Shown here piece after piece: positions 28,000 through 36,789 of a stretch of DNA of 64,000 nucleotides. Numbering within the stretch: the first letter of the stretch is position 1; the number at the start of each line of letters is the position of its first letter. Below the pieces are notes generated by a model. That model was not told where the DNA came from, ran no database searches, and saw only the letters and a program-made list of their open reading frames with translations. The translations under genes were made by a program, and so were the position numbers. Origin of the DNA: Promethearchaeota archaeon (lineage in GTDB: Archaea; Asgardarchaeota; Lokiarchaeia; Sigyniarchaeales; SOKP01); the NCBI GenBank assembly GCA_030606485.1, contig JAUWGH010000011.1:1-64000 (forward strand), in the 5' to 3' direction.

Positions 28000-29529
28000 T
28001 TATTGCTCATCTCTAATAATATATTTAGTAATATCATCTTTATAACTGTACATGTGGAATTTATTTGGACTTAATAAAAAATTCGGATCTACTGTTTTTT
28101 TCATATCCTTAAAAAATTGCGTAAATTCGGGTGAGTAGGCACCTGCTTCGACTATTGATTGTGAAATTGACTCTCCAAGCCAGTAATGCACTGCCCCATA
28201 TTTCACCTGAGCTCTTAATTTTTTGTGCCACATATTCATCGCAATTGGATGTTGTTCATCCGTATTATCAACACTAAACCCTCCCGCAAACACACAATTT
28301 CCATTAGGCAAAAGATGGATGGAAGAAGCAAATAAAGAAAAACTAGATGCTGGAAATTCGCTTCTATATTTATTATCAAACTCAGCACTCAATTTTATTT
28401 TTTCTGGAGCTGATGAAATTGGAACTTTATGGCATGTTACGCATGAAATTCTGGGTGGAGCAAGAGAAACAAATTTATTAAAATAATTATAAGAATACTT
28501 TAAATTAAACTTCCAATCTTTAGCTAATTCAGCACTTAAATCAATTTCTTGCCATTCAAATTGTCTAGAATCATTCTTCATAATCTCATCAACTTTTTCA
28601 CGATAAATATCTAAAATTCGTTCATCAAATGCTTCCAAATATACTGAAAAAACAGGTCCCCTTAGTTTTGCTCTTTTAGGCGGTTTTTTTTTTGCTTGAG
28701 ATGCAAGAAGTCGAACTATAACTAGTGGTGAGATATATAAATCATGCAATCCATCACTAACTTCTTTACGTAACTTATACATTAATTCGAATAGTTTATT
28801 ATAATCATTTTTAGAAAGCATGTAAGTTCTTAATATTTTTATTGGAGAATTTGGAAATAATCTTAGAAATGCTTTAGTTTTAATACCCATAGTTCCTACA
28901 TCTCCCATAAAAAGTCCGGTAAAATCCGGAGCGACCCCATATCTACAAAATGGTTTTGCATACTTATTAACCGCTGCTCCCGTTCTTATAATGGTTCCTT
29001 TAGGATTGGGCAATACAACTTCAACTCCTAAACAAATGTCCGGAACTAAACCATATTTAGTGGAACCAAATCCTGCAGTGCTATTTGAAAGAGCACCTCC
29101 TACAGTTGCAGCATATCCACTTCCTGGACCAAGAACGCCTGTAGTTAAGCCTCTTTTATATAATTCCGAAACTAAAGCACCCCAGGTTACTCCACATTCA
29201 ACTTCACAATAAAAATCAAATTCATTAATTTCCAAAATTTGATTCATTCTTGTAAGGTCAATAAGAATACCTCCCTCCGAAACAGACCCTCCAACTAGAT
29301 CAGCACCTCCACCCCTTGGAACCATATGAATTTTGTATTTATTGGCGATTTTTACAATTTCAGAAACTTCTTCCGGTGTTTCAGGTCGAACTATCATATC
29401 AGCCCATCTATCAGGAAAAGCAGGATCTACATTTCTTGAATATGACGCTTTCATAAAATCCTTGTCAGTAATAAATTCCGATCCAATGTAATTCTCAATT
29501 TCCTTGTATGCATTTAAAATATTAGACAT
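28000..29529 (-). CDS. GlcD-like FAD-linked oxidase (copy 1)
   Basis: This 509-residue FAD-binding (PCMH/VAO-type) protein shows MIVRPETPEEVSEIVKIAN, VPRGGGADLVGGSV and GPGSGYAATVGGALSNST, the pyrophosphate loops. The C-terminal half is the FAD oxidase C domain. Family members oxidise 2-hydroxy acids such as glycolate or D-lactate. It leads an apparent operon with the iron-sulfur subunit (26774) and the GPH carrier (25264). A close paralogue lies at 33080 and a decayed third copy near 42.9 kb. Confidence 0.85.
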   Translation of the reverse strand: MSNILNAYKEIENYIGSEFITDKDFMKASYSRNVDPAFPDRWADMIVRPETPEEVSEIVKIANKYKIHMVPRGGGADLVGGSVSEGGILIDLTRMNQILEINEFDFYCEVECGVTWGALVSELYKRGLTTGVLGPGSGYAATVGGALSNSTAGFGSTKYGLVPDICLGVEVVLPNPKGTIIRTGAAVNKYAKPFCRYGVAPDFTGLFMGDVGTMGIKTKAFLRLFPNSPIKILRTYMLSKNDYNKLFELMYKLRKEVSDGLHDLYISPLVIVRLLASQAKKKPPKRAKLRGPVFSVYLEAFDERILDIYREKVDEIMKNDSRQFEWQEIDLSAELAKDWKFNLKYSYNYFNKFVSLAPPRISCVTCHKVPISSAPEKIKLSAEFDNKYRSEFPASSFSLFASSIHLLPNGNCVFAGGFSVDNTDEQHPIAMNMWHKKLRAQVKYGAVHYWLGESISQSIVEAGAYSPEFTQFFKDMKKTVDPNFLLSPNKFHMYSYKDDITKYIIRDEQ

Positions 29530-29677
29530 TTTTTAACTATGATTTTCAAATTTAATAATATAAAATTAGAACTTGTGATTTAAATAAGTTTATTTACTCA
29601 TCAAATATTTAATTCTCGAATAAAATTGAATCTAATTTCCCTATATTTATTTGATTAAAAATTAGTGAAATTTATTA

Positions 29678-29737
29678 TTAGGCGCTTACTCCCTCATAAT
29701 GATCATTACTCTTAACAAGTGAAGCTTTAACCTTCAT
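29678..29737 (-). pseudogene. 19-codon fragment resembling the start of a DUF362 protein
   Basis: On the minus strand ATG at 29737 is preceded by an AG-rich site (aaagggga) and encodes MKVKASLVKSNDHYEGVSA before a stop. The pattern xVxLVKxxDxYEGVxxA recalls the first strand and helix of DUF362 iron-sulfur proteins. Nothing homologous follows. I read it as a leftover 5' end; a very short real peptide cannot be ruled out. Confidence 0.3.
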
Positions 29738-29753
29738 TGTTATAAATCCCCTT

Positions 29754-30530
29754 TCATTTAGAATTAATTATTAAATTAAGGGTTTCTTTCATTTTCCTAG
29801 CTTTATAAGAAACAAACTCACCATTGCATATAATACAATAAGTGCCATATGCATTAATCGAATTTTGCTGTGCTTCCTTACAGTCTTTCAACACTTTCTC
29901 TTGAAAAGGTATATTTTTAAAATGTGCATATTCTTTTAGTTCCTCAACGATATCATAAACATAAGGACATTGATGAGAATTGAAAATAGTTATCCCTTCG
30001 TTATATTCCTTTAAAGTTTCCTCAGATAATGGAAAAAACTTAGGTAAAGGTGCATCGTCTGCAAAAGCTTTAGCATATAATACGTAATTAGGGGTTATCT
30101 CATCTACCTTTTCAAATCCATGCTTAAGGAATAATGCTTTTTTAGGCAACCAACCTCCTTTCTCAGCGGTCATAATTACAACACCAAATAATCCTTGCCC
30201 TTTTGCATCCTTGAAACATTCTTCTAAGAGTTTTGAACCATGTCCTTTCTTCTTATGCTTACCTACGACCCAAAGGCAATGAATTACCATCCAGCCATCC
30301 GCTTGAATTCCACGCCAATTATACTCACCTGGAATGTATTCAATAAAACCTCGTGATGTTAATTTATTAGATTCTTTAACTAAGAGAAGCTTGTATTTTA
30401 ACCCTTCTTTAAATCGTTCTTTTATCCATTTGGCCTTATTTTGATAGCCCTTTTCCTTGCTTTGCGATTTCTTGCAAAATAACTTATATTCATCCATATT
30501 TTCTTCATTAATATCAATTATTTTTGCCAT
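29754..30530 (-). CDS. GNAT acetyltransferase with YoaP-like C-terminal domain
   Basis: Residues ~1-150 form a GNAT domain: MVIHCLWVVGKHKKKGHGSK gives the acetyl-CoA loop (V(G/K)xxxxGxGxxL), followed by GGWLPKKALFLKHGFEKVDE. Residues ~165-255 hold a second domain with FNSHQCPYVYDIVEELKEYA and TYCIICNGEFVSYKA. I recall this pairing from YoaP-type proteins. The CPY motif in the second domain suggests a thioredoxin-like fold. The substrate is unknown. It is followed upstream by the TrmO gene on the same strand (44-base gap). Confidence 0.75.
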   Translation of the reverse strand: MAKIIDINEENMDEYKLFCKKSQSKEKGYQNKAKWIKERFKEGLKYKLLLVKESNKLTSRGFIEYIPGEYNWRGIQADGWMVIHCLWVVGKHKKKGHGSKLLEECFKDAKGQGLFGVVIMTAEKGGWLPKKALFLKHGFEKVDEITPNYVLYAKAFADDAPLPKFFPLSEETLKEYNEGITIFNSHQCPYVYDIVEELKEYAHFKNIPFQEKVLKDCKEAQQNSINAYGTYCIICNGEFVSYKARKMKETLNLIINSK

Positions 30531-30574
30531 ATTTTTTACCTCCTTTTTATCTTAAAAAAAAAAGATTTGAATAT

Positions 30575-31075
30575 TTATTGTGATTCTTCTTCGAAAAATC
30601 CTTGTTCAGCTGCCCATTCAGCCGCATCTTCATACCATTCTGGCCACCCTTTAAGCCATGGAGGTATAAAAGCTTCTCTTACTCGATCACAAACAGGGAA
30701 ATAACCTTTTATATCAATAACAGGCGTTCCATCAAAAGCATCTATAAATGGTATTTTTACTAATCCTTTATCATGATTAACTTCTAAAATATTCACTGCT
30801 GTTAAAGCAATGGGGTTTGGGCGAAATTCTGCTCTGGTAGCAAATACACCAGTAACAGGGGGATTTTCACCGTAGGGAGGAGTAACTTGCATAGTATTAC
30901 GGCTCTCCTTATTATCATTTATATGAGCCCACCAGAAAACCTGTGCATGACTAAAATGCTCTAATTCTTTAAGTGCAGGAATAAAAGGCTTTAAAATTTC
31001 AATATAAAATTCTCCATTAATTTGTTTAACATATCCAATTGGATATATATTAAATTCTTCTTTTTTTTCGTTCAT
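30575..31075 (-). CDS. trmO: TrmO-family tRNA m6t6A37 methyltransferase (TsaA domain)
   Basis: This 166-residue protein starts with the family opening IYPIGYVKQINGEFYIEI, then FSHAQVFWWAH, RAEFRPNPIALTAVNI and DAFDGTPVIDIKGYFPVCD, the three conserved TsaA blocks. TrmO adds the N6-methyl group on t6A37 of certain tRNAs using SAM. The length is close to the core domain, without the C-terminal extension of bacterial TrmO. It is the first gene of a likely two-gene unit with the GNAT-YoaP gene. Confidence 0.85.
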   Translation of the reverse strand: MNEKKEEFNIYPIGYVKQINGEFYIEILKPFIPALKELEHFSHAQVFWWAHINDNKESRNTMQVTPPYGENPPVTGVFATRAEFRPNPIALTAVNILEVNHDKGLVKIPFIDAFDGTPVIDIKGYFPVCDRVREAFIPPWLKGWPEWYEDAAEWAAEQGFFEEESQ

Positions 31076-31218
31076 GATTTATTTCCTCTAAGTCTGTTTT
31101 CTATCATTTTCAATTTTTTTTAAAAATATAAATACAACAAATCAATTTCATATTTAAATATTCACATTTGTTAGGATTTTATTCATTTTTTTTAGGAAGA
31201 TTTAAATATGAAATATGC

Positions 31219-31237
31219 CATTACTATATCAGTAATG
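31219..31237. promoter_or_regulatory. perfect 7-bp inverted repeat, candidate operator
   Basis: CATTACT-atatc-AGTAATG is a perfect 7+7 palindrome with a 5-base centre. It lies about 20 bases after a TATA-like tttaaat (31200-31207) and just before the likely start of the GyrI-like gene (GTG 31246 or TTG 31255). This position, over the expected transcription start, fits an operator. The ArsR-like protein encoded downstream is the obvious candidate to bind it. Confidence 0.5.
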
Positions 31238-31254
31238 AAAAGGCTGTGTGTGCT

Positions 31255-31767
31255 TTGAACAGAGAACCAAAAATAATCGATGAAAAAAGCTATAGACTAC
31301 TAGGATGCGTTTTTTATGGTGATCCTTTCCATTCTGCGAAGGAATGGACAATAGAAAATGAAATAGGTAAAACTTGGCTGCGTTTTGGGAACCTTTCTAG
31401 AAAATATTCAATTTTACTTAAAAAAATTAACGTAAATCCTTATGTGGCATATGAAATACATATAGAACCTGAAGAATACAAGAAAACTAAAAAATATGAT
31501 GTTTTTGTGGGTATTGAAGTAAAAAATTATGAAGAAGTACCCGTGGAGATGTTTGTTAAAATTCTTCCAAAAACAAGCTATGTGATGTTCATTACTAAAG
31601 GCAGAGATTTCAGCGAAGGCGAATATGTTTTTAAAAAGTGGTTACCAAATTCAAATTGCGAGCAAGCATATCCATATATAATTCAATCTTACGATAGAAG
31701 ACGATTCAAGGCACTCGATGATGAGGAGTCCGAAATTGATTGGTATATTCCAATTAAAGAAAAATAA
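31255..31767 (+). CDS. GyrI-like small-molecule-binding domain protein
   Basis: The track frame begins at 31168, but the first 29 residues do not look like protein and overlap the promoter and palindrome. TTG 31255 (LNREPKIIDEKSYRLLGCVF; GTG 31246 is the alternative) begins at the natural domain edge. ~170 residues of the GyrI/AraC effector-binding type follow, with EIHIEPEEYKKTKKYDVFVG and the end of an even repeat, EQAYPYIIQSYDRR. Such domains bind small hydrophobic molecules and often sit on DNA-binding regulators. Here the DNA-binding part is a separate gene 26 bases downstream. Confidence 0.7.
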   Translation: MNREPKIIDEKSYRLLGCVFYGDPFHSAKEWTIENEIGKTWLRFGNLSRKYSILLKKINVNPYVAYEIHIEPEEYKKTKKYDVFVGIEVKNYEEVPVEMFVKILPKTSYVMFITKGRDFSEGEYVFKKWLPNSNCEQAYPYIIQSYDRRRFKALDDEESEIDWYIPIKEK

Positions 31768-31793
31768 AGAAAAATATAACCATTAAATTTAAT

Positions 31794-32186
31794 ATGATTG
31801 AAAAAATAACACCAAATGAATTAAAAGAATCACTTGAACAATCATTCGATGATATTTTAGCTATTATAAAAGCTATGGGAAACCAAAATAGGTTAAAAAT
31901 TCTCATAACTTTACTTTCTGGAGAAAAATCATTTCAAACTCTTATGAGTGAAACAAATTTGCAAAAAACGGCATTATCAAATCATCTTACATTATTATTC
32001 AAAAATAGTTTAATAGAAAAGCCGGATTATGGTAAGTATAAAATAACTCAAGATGGTGTAGAGTTCATTCGAGCAATTCAAGCGGTTTATTATCAATCTG
32101 ATACCCAAAGGAAAAAAGAACTAGAAATCATACAAGGAAGAAAATTATCTGAAACTTTTCTTGAATCGTTTTTTAAAAGAAAATAA
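31794..32186 (+). CDS. ArsR-like winged-helix regulator
   Basis: This 130-residue protein has a winged-helix core: IIKAMGNQNRLKILITLLSG, TLMSETNLQKTALSNHLTLL (recognition helix) and NSLIEKPDYGKYKITQDG (wing). No Cys metal-sensing motif (ELCVCD) is present, so it is not a classical metal sensor. It follows the GyrI-like gene in the same operon and likely relies on it, or on its ligand, for signal input. The palindrome at 31219 is the probable target. Confidence 0.8.
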   Translation: MIEKITPNELKESLEQSFDDILAIIKAMGNQNRLKILITLLSGEKSFQTLMSETNLQKTALSNHLTLLFKNSLIEKPDYGKYKITQDGVEFIRAIQAVYYQSDTQRKKELEIIQGRKLSETFLESFFKRK

Positions 32187-32236
32187 TTAATAATTAATTG
32201 ATTTTTACTGATTTTATTTTAATAAAAAAGATGAAA

Positions 32237-33037
32237 TTAATACCAATCCCACTTTATATACGAATATGGCAAAAATTCATCTGGATCTACTTCTGCGATT
32301 TTCTCACCTGGCAACATTGTGTTATCTGTCTTGAGATATAAAGCACCCAGCACCTTAACTACCTCTATTTCGCCCCACGGGTCGTGGGCTGTTGAGTTAA
32401 GAGTAATTTCTGCTTCACCCATTTCCATTGATTTAGGACCTACAGCAGTCTCTTGTTTAACCAACCACGGATTATAATCGAAACCAACTTTATTTGGAGC
32501 CGGAAAGTATTTAAAATTGTAATTAACAGTATTCTTTTTCCGACCAGGAAGTAAGCCAAGTTCTTTTATAATCTTTGGAGTCTCAGGATCGTTAAATTTT
32601 CCCGTTAATTTTACGCGAATTTCGATGTTTTTTACTCCAAGACGCTCGGAGTAAGCATAAACATCCTTATCAGTGCGTTCAAGATAAACATTTGCAATTT
32701 TTTTAGGAAACCCAAAAATTTCTCGACCACCTATCATTGCTCTATCGTCAGTCACCGGCATTGCTAAGTAATAATTTCCCATTTCACCATTGAATTCACA
32801 TCTCAAAATAAGAGCGCCTTCAAAGTAAGGCAGACCCTGATTAGTAGAAGAATAATTTGCGATAAAGGCAAAGGCAATGGGTCTCGAAATGGGTTTAAGT
32901 GGAGGTGGAAGTATTTTCTCGATAATTTCTGGTTTAGTCTCCCATAAAACTGTTATCATTTCCGCATCTTTGAAAATAGTCGTTCTCAATTCTTTTCTTT
33001 TTTTCTCAATCTCTTCTAAAGACCTTTTAAAACTCAT
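32237..33037 (-). CDS. acetoacetate decarboxylase-like protein (copy 2)
   Basis: This is the same 266-residue length as the protein at 19440. The active-site segment is GREIFGFPKKIANV, with both Lys. Opening MSFKRSLEEIEKKRKELRTT and later LLPPPL-like block (here ILPPPLKPISRPIAFAFIAN) match. It lies 42 bases after the second GlcD-like gene on the same strand, so the oxidase product may be its substrate, for example a beta-keto acid. Base composition is slightly richer in G and C than in copy 1. Confidence 0.8.
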   Translation of the reverse strand: MSFKRSLEEIEKKRKELRTTIFKDAEMITVLWETKPEIIEKILPPPLKPISRPIAFAFIANYSSTNQGLPYFEGALILRCEFNGEMGNYYLAMPVTDDRAMIGGREIFGFPKKIANVYLERTDKDVYAYSERLGVKNIEIRVKLTGKFNDPETPKIIKELGLLPGRKKNTVNYNFKYFPAPNKVGFDYNPWLVKQETAVGPKSMEMGEAEITLNSTAHDPWGEIEVVKVLGALYLKTDNTMLPGEKIAEVDPDEFLPYSYIKWDWY

Positions 33038-33079
33038 AATAAATCAACCTTATAAATTACAAATAGAATTTCCCTTTTA

Positions 33080-34609
33080 TTATTCCTCATCTTTGACGAT
33101 ATATTTTGTAATATCATCTTCATAACTGTGAAAATGGAACTTCTCTGGACTCAACAAAAAATTTGGATCCACAGTTCTCTTCATATCCTTAAAAAATTGG
33201 ATAAATTCCGGTGTGTAAGCACCAGCCTCAACTATCGACTGCGAAATTGCCTCTCCAAGCCAATAATGAACTCCACCATATTTTACTTGATGCCTTAATT
33301 TCTTATGCCACATATTCATCGCAATCTGGCGTTGTTCCTCAATATTGTCTGCATTAAAACCGCCTACAAAAACACAATTTCCGTTAGGTAATAGAAATAT
33401 ACATGTGGCAAATAAAGATATACTTCCAGGTGGAAATTCAGCCCGATACTTTGCATCAAATTGAGTGCTTAATTTAACTATTTCTGGTATAGATGAAATT
33501 GGAACTTTATGACAAGTTGTGCAGGATATCTTTGGTGGTTGAATAGAAATGTATTGATTAAAATAATTATAGGCAAACTTTAAATTGAACTCCCAATCCT
33601 TTGATAATGGCTGGCTTAAATCAATTTCCTGCCATTCAAATGGTCTGGCATCATCTTTCATAATCTCATCAACTTTTTCTTGATAAACATCCAAGATTCG
33701 CTGATCAAATGCCTCCAACCCAACCATAAAGACAGAACCTCTTATTTTAGGTCTTGTGGGAGGTTTTTGCTGTGCCATACCCTCCATAAATTTAACCACA
33801 GTAAATGGTACAAGAATTAAATCATGTAATCCATCATTAACTTCTTTTCGCAATCTGTACATTATTTCGAATACTTTATTATAATCATTCTTGTTAAGGA
33901 TATAATGTCGCTGAGATTTGAATGGAGCATCCGGAAATATTTTTAAAAATGCTTTAGTCTTAATCCCCATGGTTCCCACATCCCCCATAAAAAGACCCGT
34001 GAAATCCGGTGCAACTCCATACCGGCAAAATGGCTTTGCATATTTACTTGCGGCTGCCCCTGTTCTCAAAATAGTTCCCTGTGGGTTTGGTAATACAACC
34101 TCAACTCCCAAACATATATCAGGAACTAAACCATATTTTGTCGAACCAAACCCCGCTGTGCTATTAGAAAGACCGCCCCCGATGGTCGCTGAGTAACCGC
34201 TTCCAGGTCCCAGAACTCCCGTTGTTAGACCTTTCTTTTGCAATTCTGAAACCAAAATGCCCCAAGTTATTCCACACTCAACCTCACAATAATAATCTAT
34301 TTCATTAATCTCCAAAATCTGATTCATTCTCGTAAGATCCATCAGAATTCCTCCCTCGGTGACTGACCCCCCAACCAAGTCAGCGCCACCGCCCCTCGGA
34401 ACCATGTGAATCTTGTATTTGTTCGCAATCTTGATAATTTCTGATACTTCCTCCGTTGATTGCGGTCTTACAATCATATCTGCCCATCTATCGGGAAAAG
34501 CGGGGTCAACATTTCTCGAATATGCTGCTTTCATGAAATCCTTATCAGTAATATAATCCGAGCCAATAATTTTTTCTATCTCAACATACACTTCCTTAAC
34601 TTTGGACAT
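33080..34609 (-). CDS. GlcD-like FAD-linked oxidase (copy 2)
   Basis: This 509-residue protein has the same length as copy 1 at 28000 and is alignable end to end without visible gaps: RPQSTEEVSEIIKIANKYKI, PRGGGADLVGGSVTEGG, GPGSGYSATIGGGLSNS. Differences cluster in the C-terminal half. It has no iron-sulfur partner of its own and instead is paired with the ADC-like gene at 32237. A possible use of the GlcF-like protein of copy 1 is inference. Synonymous codons are more G/C-ending than in copy 1, suggesting different histories. Confidence 0.85.
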   Translation of the reverse strand: MSKVKEVYVEIEKIIGSDYITDKDFMKAAYSRNVDPAFPDRWADMIVRPQSTEEVSEIIKIANKYKIHMVPRGGGADLVGGSVTEGGILMDLTRMNQILEINEIDYYCEVECGITWGILVSELQKKGLTTGVLGPGSGYSATIGGGLSNSTAGFGSTKYGLVPDICLGVEVVLPNPQGTILRTGAAASKYAKPFCRYGVAPDFTGLFMGDVGTMGIKTKAFLKIFPDAPFKSQRHYILNKNDYNKVFEIMYRLRKEVNDGLHDLILVPFTVVKFMEGMAQQKPPTRPKIRGSVFMVGLEAFDQRILDVYQEKVDEIMKDDARPFEWQEIDLSQPLSKDWEFNLKFAYNYFNQYISIQPPKISCTTCHKVPISSIPEIVKLSTQFDAKYRAEFPPGSISLFATCIFLLPNGNCVFVGGFNADNIEEQRQIAMNMWHKKLRHQVKYGGVHYWLGEAISQSIVEAGAYTPEFIQFFKDMKRTVDPNFLLSPEKFHFHSYEDDITKYIVKDEE

Positions 34610-34769
34610 TTTTTTACCACATGTTTTCCCTAACTAGCTTTAAATAAAACAACTGCAATTTATATACAATAGTGTGAAATTTAATAAAAAATTTTATCAT
34701 ACTATTAGTATAATTAAAACTAAATTAAATCTTGTAAAAAAAATAAATAATAATAAGAGGGAACAAACA

Positions 34770-35153
34770 ATGGCAACCGAAATTTTAAAAGGGCTTAAAA
34801 TAATATTTCTCCTTCAATTTATCACAATGACATTCTTTGGGATTTTTTTCTTTTTTTTCATTGAAGCATATGTAGTACTTTTTAGTTGGCCATATTTAGA
34901 CCCAATCGCTGGACATTATATTGGTGCATTCTCATTAGGAATCGCAGTTTTAGCCATATTAGCTTATAGAGAAACAGAATGGGATAGAATAGAGCTTTTA
35001 GTTATTTTTCATATCGTCTGGATTCTTTTAGGCTTAATTGCAATGATATGGGGACTTGTCACGGATTTCACTTTTGCTGGTACGTTTAATTCAATTTTAC
35101 TTGTATTCTTTCTCGTAGCTTTTACATATTTCTATTTGCAACAGAGAAAGTAG
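34770..35153 (+). CDS. small four-helix membrane protein
   Basis: The track frame opens at 34674, but ATG 34770 has a good ribosome-binding site (aagaggg, 12 bases upstream) and starts at MATEILKGLKIIFLL. The resulting 127-residue protein has four hydrophobic helices with aromatic-rich loops (EAYVVLFSWPYLDP). No motif is recognised. It converges on the startless ORF at 35204, which has a similar small membrane character. Confidence 0.65.
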   Translation: MATEILKGLKIIFLLQFITMTFFGIFFFFFIEAYVVLFSWPYLDPIAGHYIGAFSLGIAVLAILAYRETEWDRIELLVIFHIVWILLGLIAMIWGLVTDFTFAGTFNSILLVFFLVAFTYFYLQQRK

Positions 35154-35203
35154 CTTAATTAAAACGAGCATCTTAAGAAACCCCAACACGAGAATATTAA
35201 AAT

Positions 35204-35532
35204 CTAAAACTTTTTTTTTATTCCAACTACAATTCCTATTAATATTGATCCTAAAACTCCAAATATTGTGGCTCTATTAATATTTAAAGTAAAAAGAAAC
35301 CAAGCTGACAAAAGAACAGAGAAAGTTCCAGCTATTAAAATCGCTTGTAATAGATGAAAAGGATCGAAATCTGGGAAATTGGTACTTACAAAAATATCTG
35401 CAAAATAAGTATTCCAAGCAAGAGAAATAAAAGAAATAAAAACATAAAGTATCCTAATTATACGCGGAGTTTTACTTTTAATTTTAATACACCTTTCCTA
35501 AATTTTTTTTCTCTTCGATTTAAAATTATTAC
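35204..35532 (-). CDS. small membrane ORF without a normal start codon
   Basis: Missing from the track because the frame holds no ATG, GTG or TTG before its middle. It reads RIIRILYVFISFISLAWNTY, then FADIFVSTNFPDFDPFHLLQ, then two more hydrophobic helices, ending GSILIGIVVGIKKKF and TAG. The frame is open from 35532; an ATT at 35458 is a possible start (84 residues). Three clean helices with a basic end look like a real protein. Either a rare start is used, or the 5' end has been lost by mutation. It lies directly downstream of the amidohydrolase gene. Confidence 0.4.
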
Positions 35533-35547
35533 CTATTTTACCTTGAA

Positions 35548-36456
35548 TTATAAACCTAACACTTTTGCAGCATTCTCTCCAAGAATTTTATTCTTCTCCT
35601 CATCAGTAAATTCAGGCAGCCCCATTAATTGGAGCGGAGGAGGTAATTTCATTTTCTTAATTCCCCTTACCCATTTTTTAAGTGAAAGTATAGGGGTAAA
35701 TAAAGGCCAATCTGTGCCAAATAGAATTTTTTCTATTCCGCATGAAAGCTTAGCTTGCACGAGAGTCTGAAAAAAAGCAAATGGAACCATTTTAAAAGTT
35801 GGTTCCCATGCAGAAATATCAAGATATACATTTGGATTTTTTGTAGCCACTGATATTGCCTCATCTGTCCATGGCTTTCCCATATGTGCCATAATAAATT
35901 TAATTTTAGGAAAATCAATTGCAATTTTATCTATATAGACCGGTCTACAATATTTCAAATATGTTCTAGGAGGGCCTTCTCCCGTATGACAAAATATTAC
36001 AGCCCCAAGTTCCTCCACCCGTTCATAAAAAGGGTAATACTTCATATCATCAGGATAAAACCCAGTTAAAGGCCATAATTTGACTCCACGAAATCCTAAT
36101 TCTTCAATACACCTCTCTAATTCTTGAATTGCTTCTTTACCCCTCCTAGGATCAATACCAGCAAATCCAATTAATCTATCAGGATATTCATTGAACATCT
36201 CTGCGACCATATCATTATACTCCCTATAACTTACTTTCCCCCTAAAAAGATACTGATAATCCAAAGCAACAATCACCGCCTTATCTATCCCAGCTTCATC
36301 CATTTCTTCAACCAATCTCTCAGGAGTTCCATTTAATATTAAATTTGGATCAAAATCGTGCTGCTTTGCAATCGAAACTATAACTTCTCGTAGTTCTTTA
36401 GACAAGGACTCCTCATCCCACACATGACAATGACCATCAATTATCACAATTTCCAC
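35548..36456 (-). CDS. amidohydrolase-2 family (ACMSD-like) metal-dependent hydrolase
   Basis: This 302-residue TIM barrel opens with the metal motif IIDGHCHVWDEE (HxH). VIFCHTGEGPP supplies the second His, FIMAHMGKPW the third and LFGTDWPLF the catalytic Asp. This is the amidohydrolase-2 pattern, which includes ACMSD decarboxylases and 2-pyrone or lactone hydrolases. A block that resembles the 'RGVKLWPLTGFYPDD' loop contacts substrate in relatives. The gene is single on its strand; the pathway is unknown. Confidence 0.82.
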   Translation of the reverse strand: MEIVIIDGHCHVWDEESLSKELREVIVSIAKQHDFDPNLILNGTPERLVEEMDEAGIDKAVIVALDYQYLFRGKVSYREYNDMVAEMFNEYPDRLIGFAGIDPRRGKEAIQELERCIEELGFRGVKLWPLTGFYPDDMKYYPFYERVEELGAVIFCHTGEGPPRTYLKYCRPVYIDKIAIDFPKIKFIMAHMGKPWTDEAISVATKNPNVYLDISAWEPTFKMVPFAFFQTLVQAKLSCGIEKILFGTDWPLFTPILSLKKWVRGIKKMKLPPPLQLMGLPEFTDEEKNKILGENAAKVLGL

Positions 36457-36789
36457 CTTAAAATTTTATAAACATTCGATTTAAATTTATGATTCAATAT
36501 TTCCTCAAACAAATAAAAATATATTGATCATTGAGCTTTTCATTGAAAATCTAACTATTTTTAATCAGAAATTAAATTTAATTAGGTATAAGATTATTTA
36601 AAAAAAAAATCATTCTATCTAATTTCACCCATTCCTTGTTTGATTACCTGGCTAAGAATTGTAGGTCTTGTTTAGTCCAACTTTAGCAATTTTTTTTCTA
36701 TAAATCTTTATTTACAATATTCTTACTCGTAATTTTCTTCTTATATTATATAAATATCTTTTTAATTAACTATTATTTAATTAAGAATT
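36457..36789. other. divergent intergenic region
   Basis: This AT-rich stretch lies between the amidohydrolase (minus) and methyltransferase (plus). TATA-like sequences on both sides (attataaatatctttt near 36753) fit divergent promoters. A slightly less AT-rich patch at ~36620-36690 gave short frames interrupted by stops and no recognisable homology. Confidence 0.4.
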
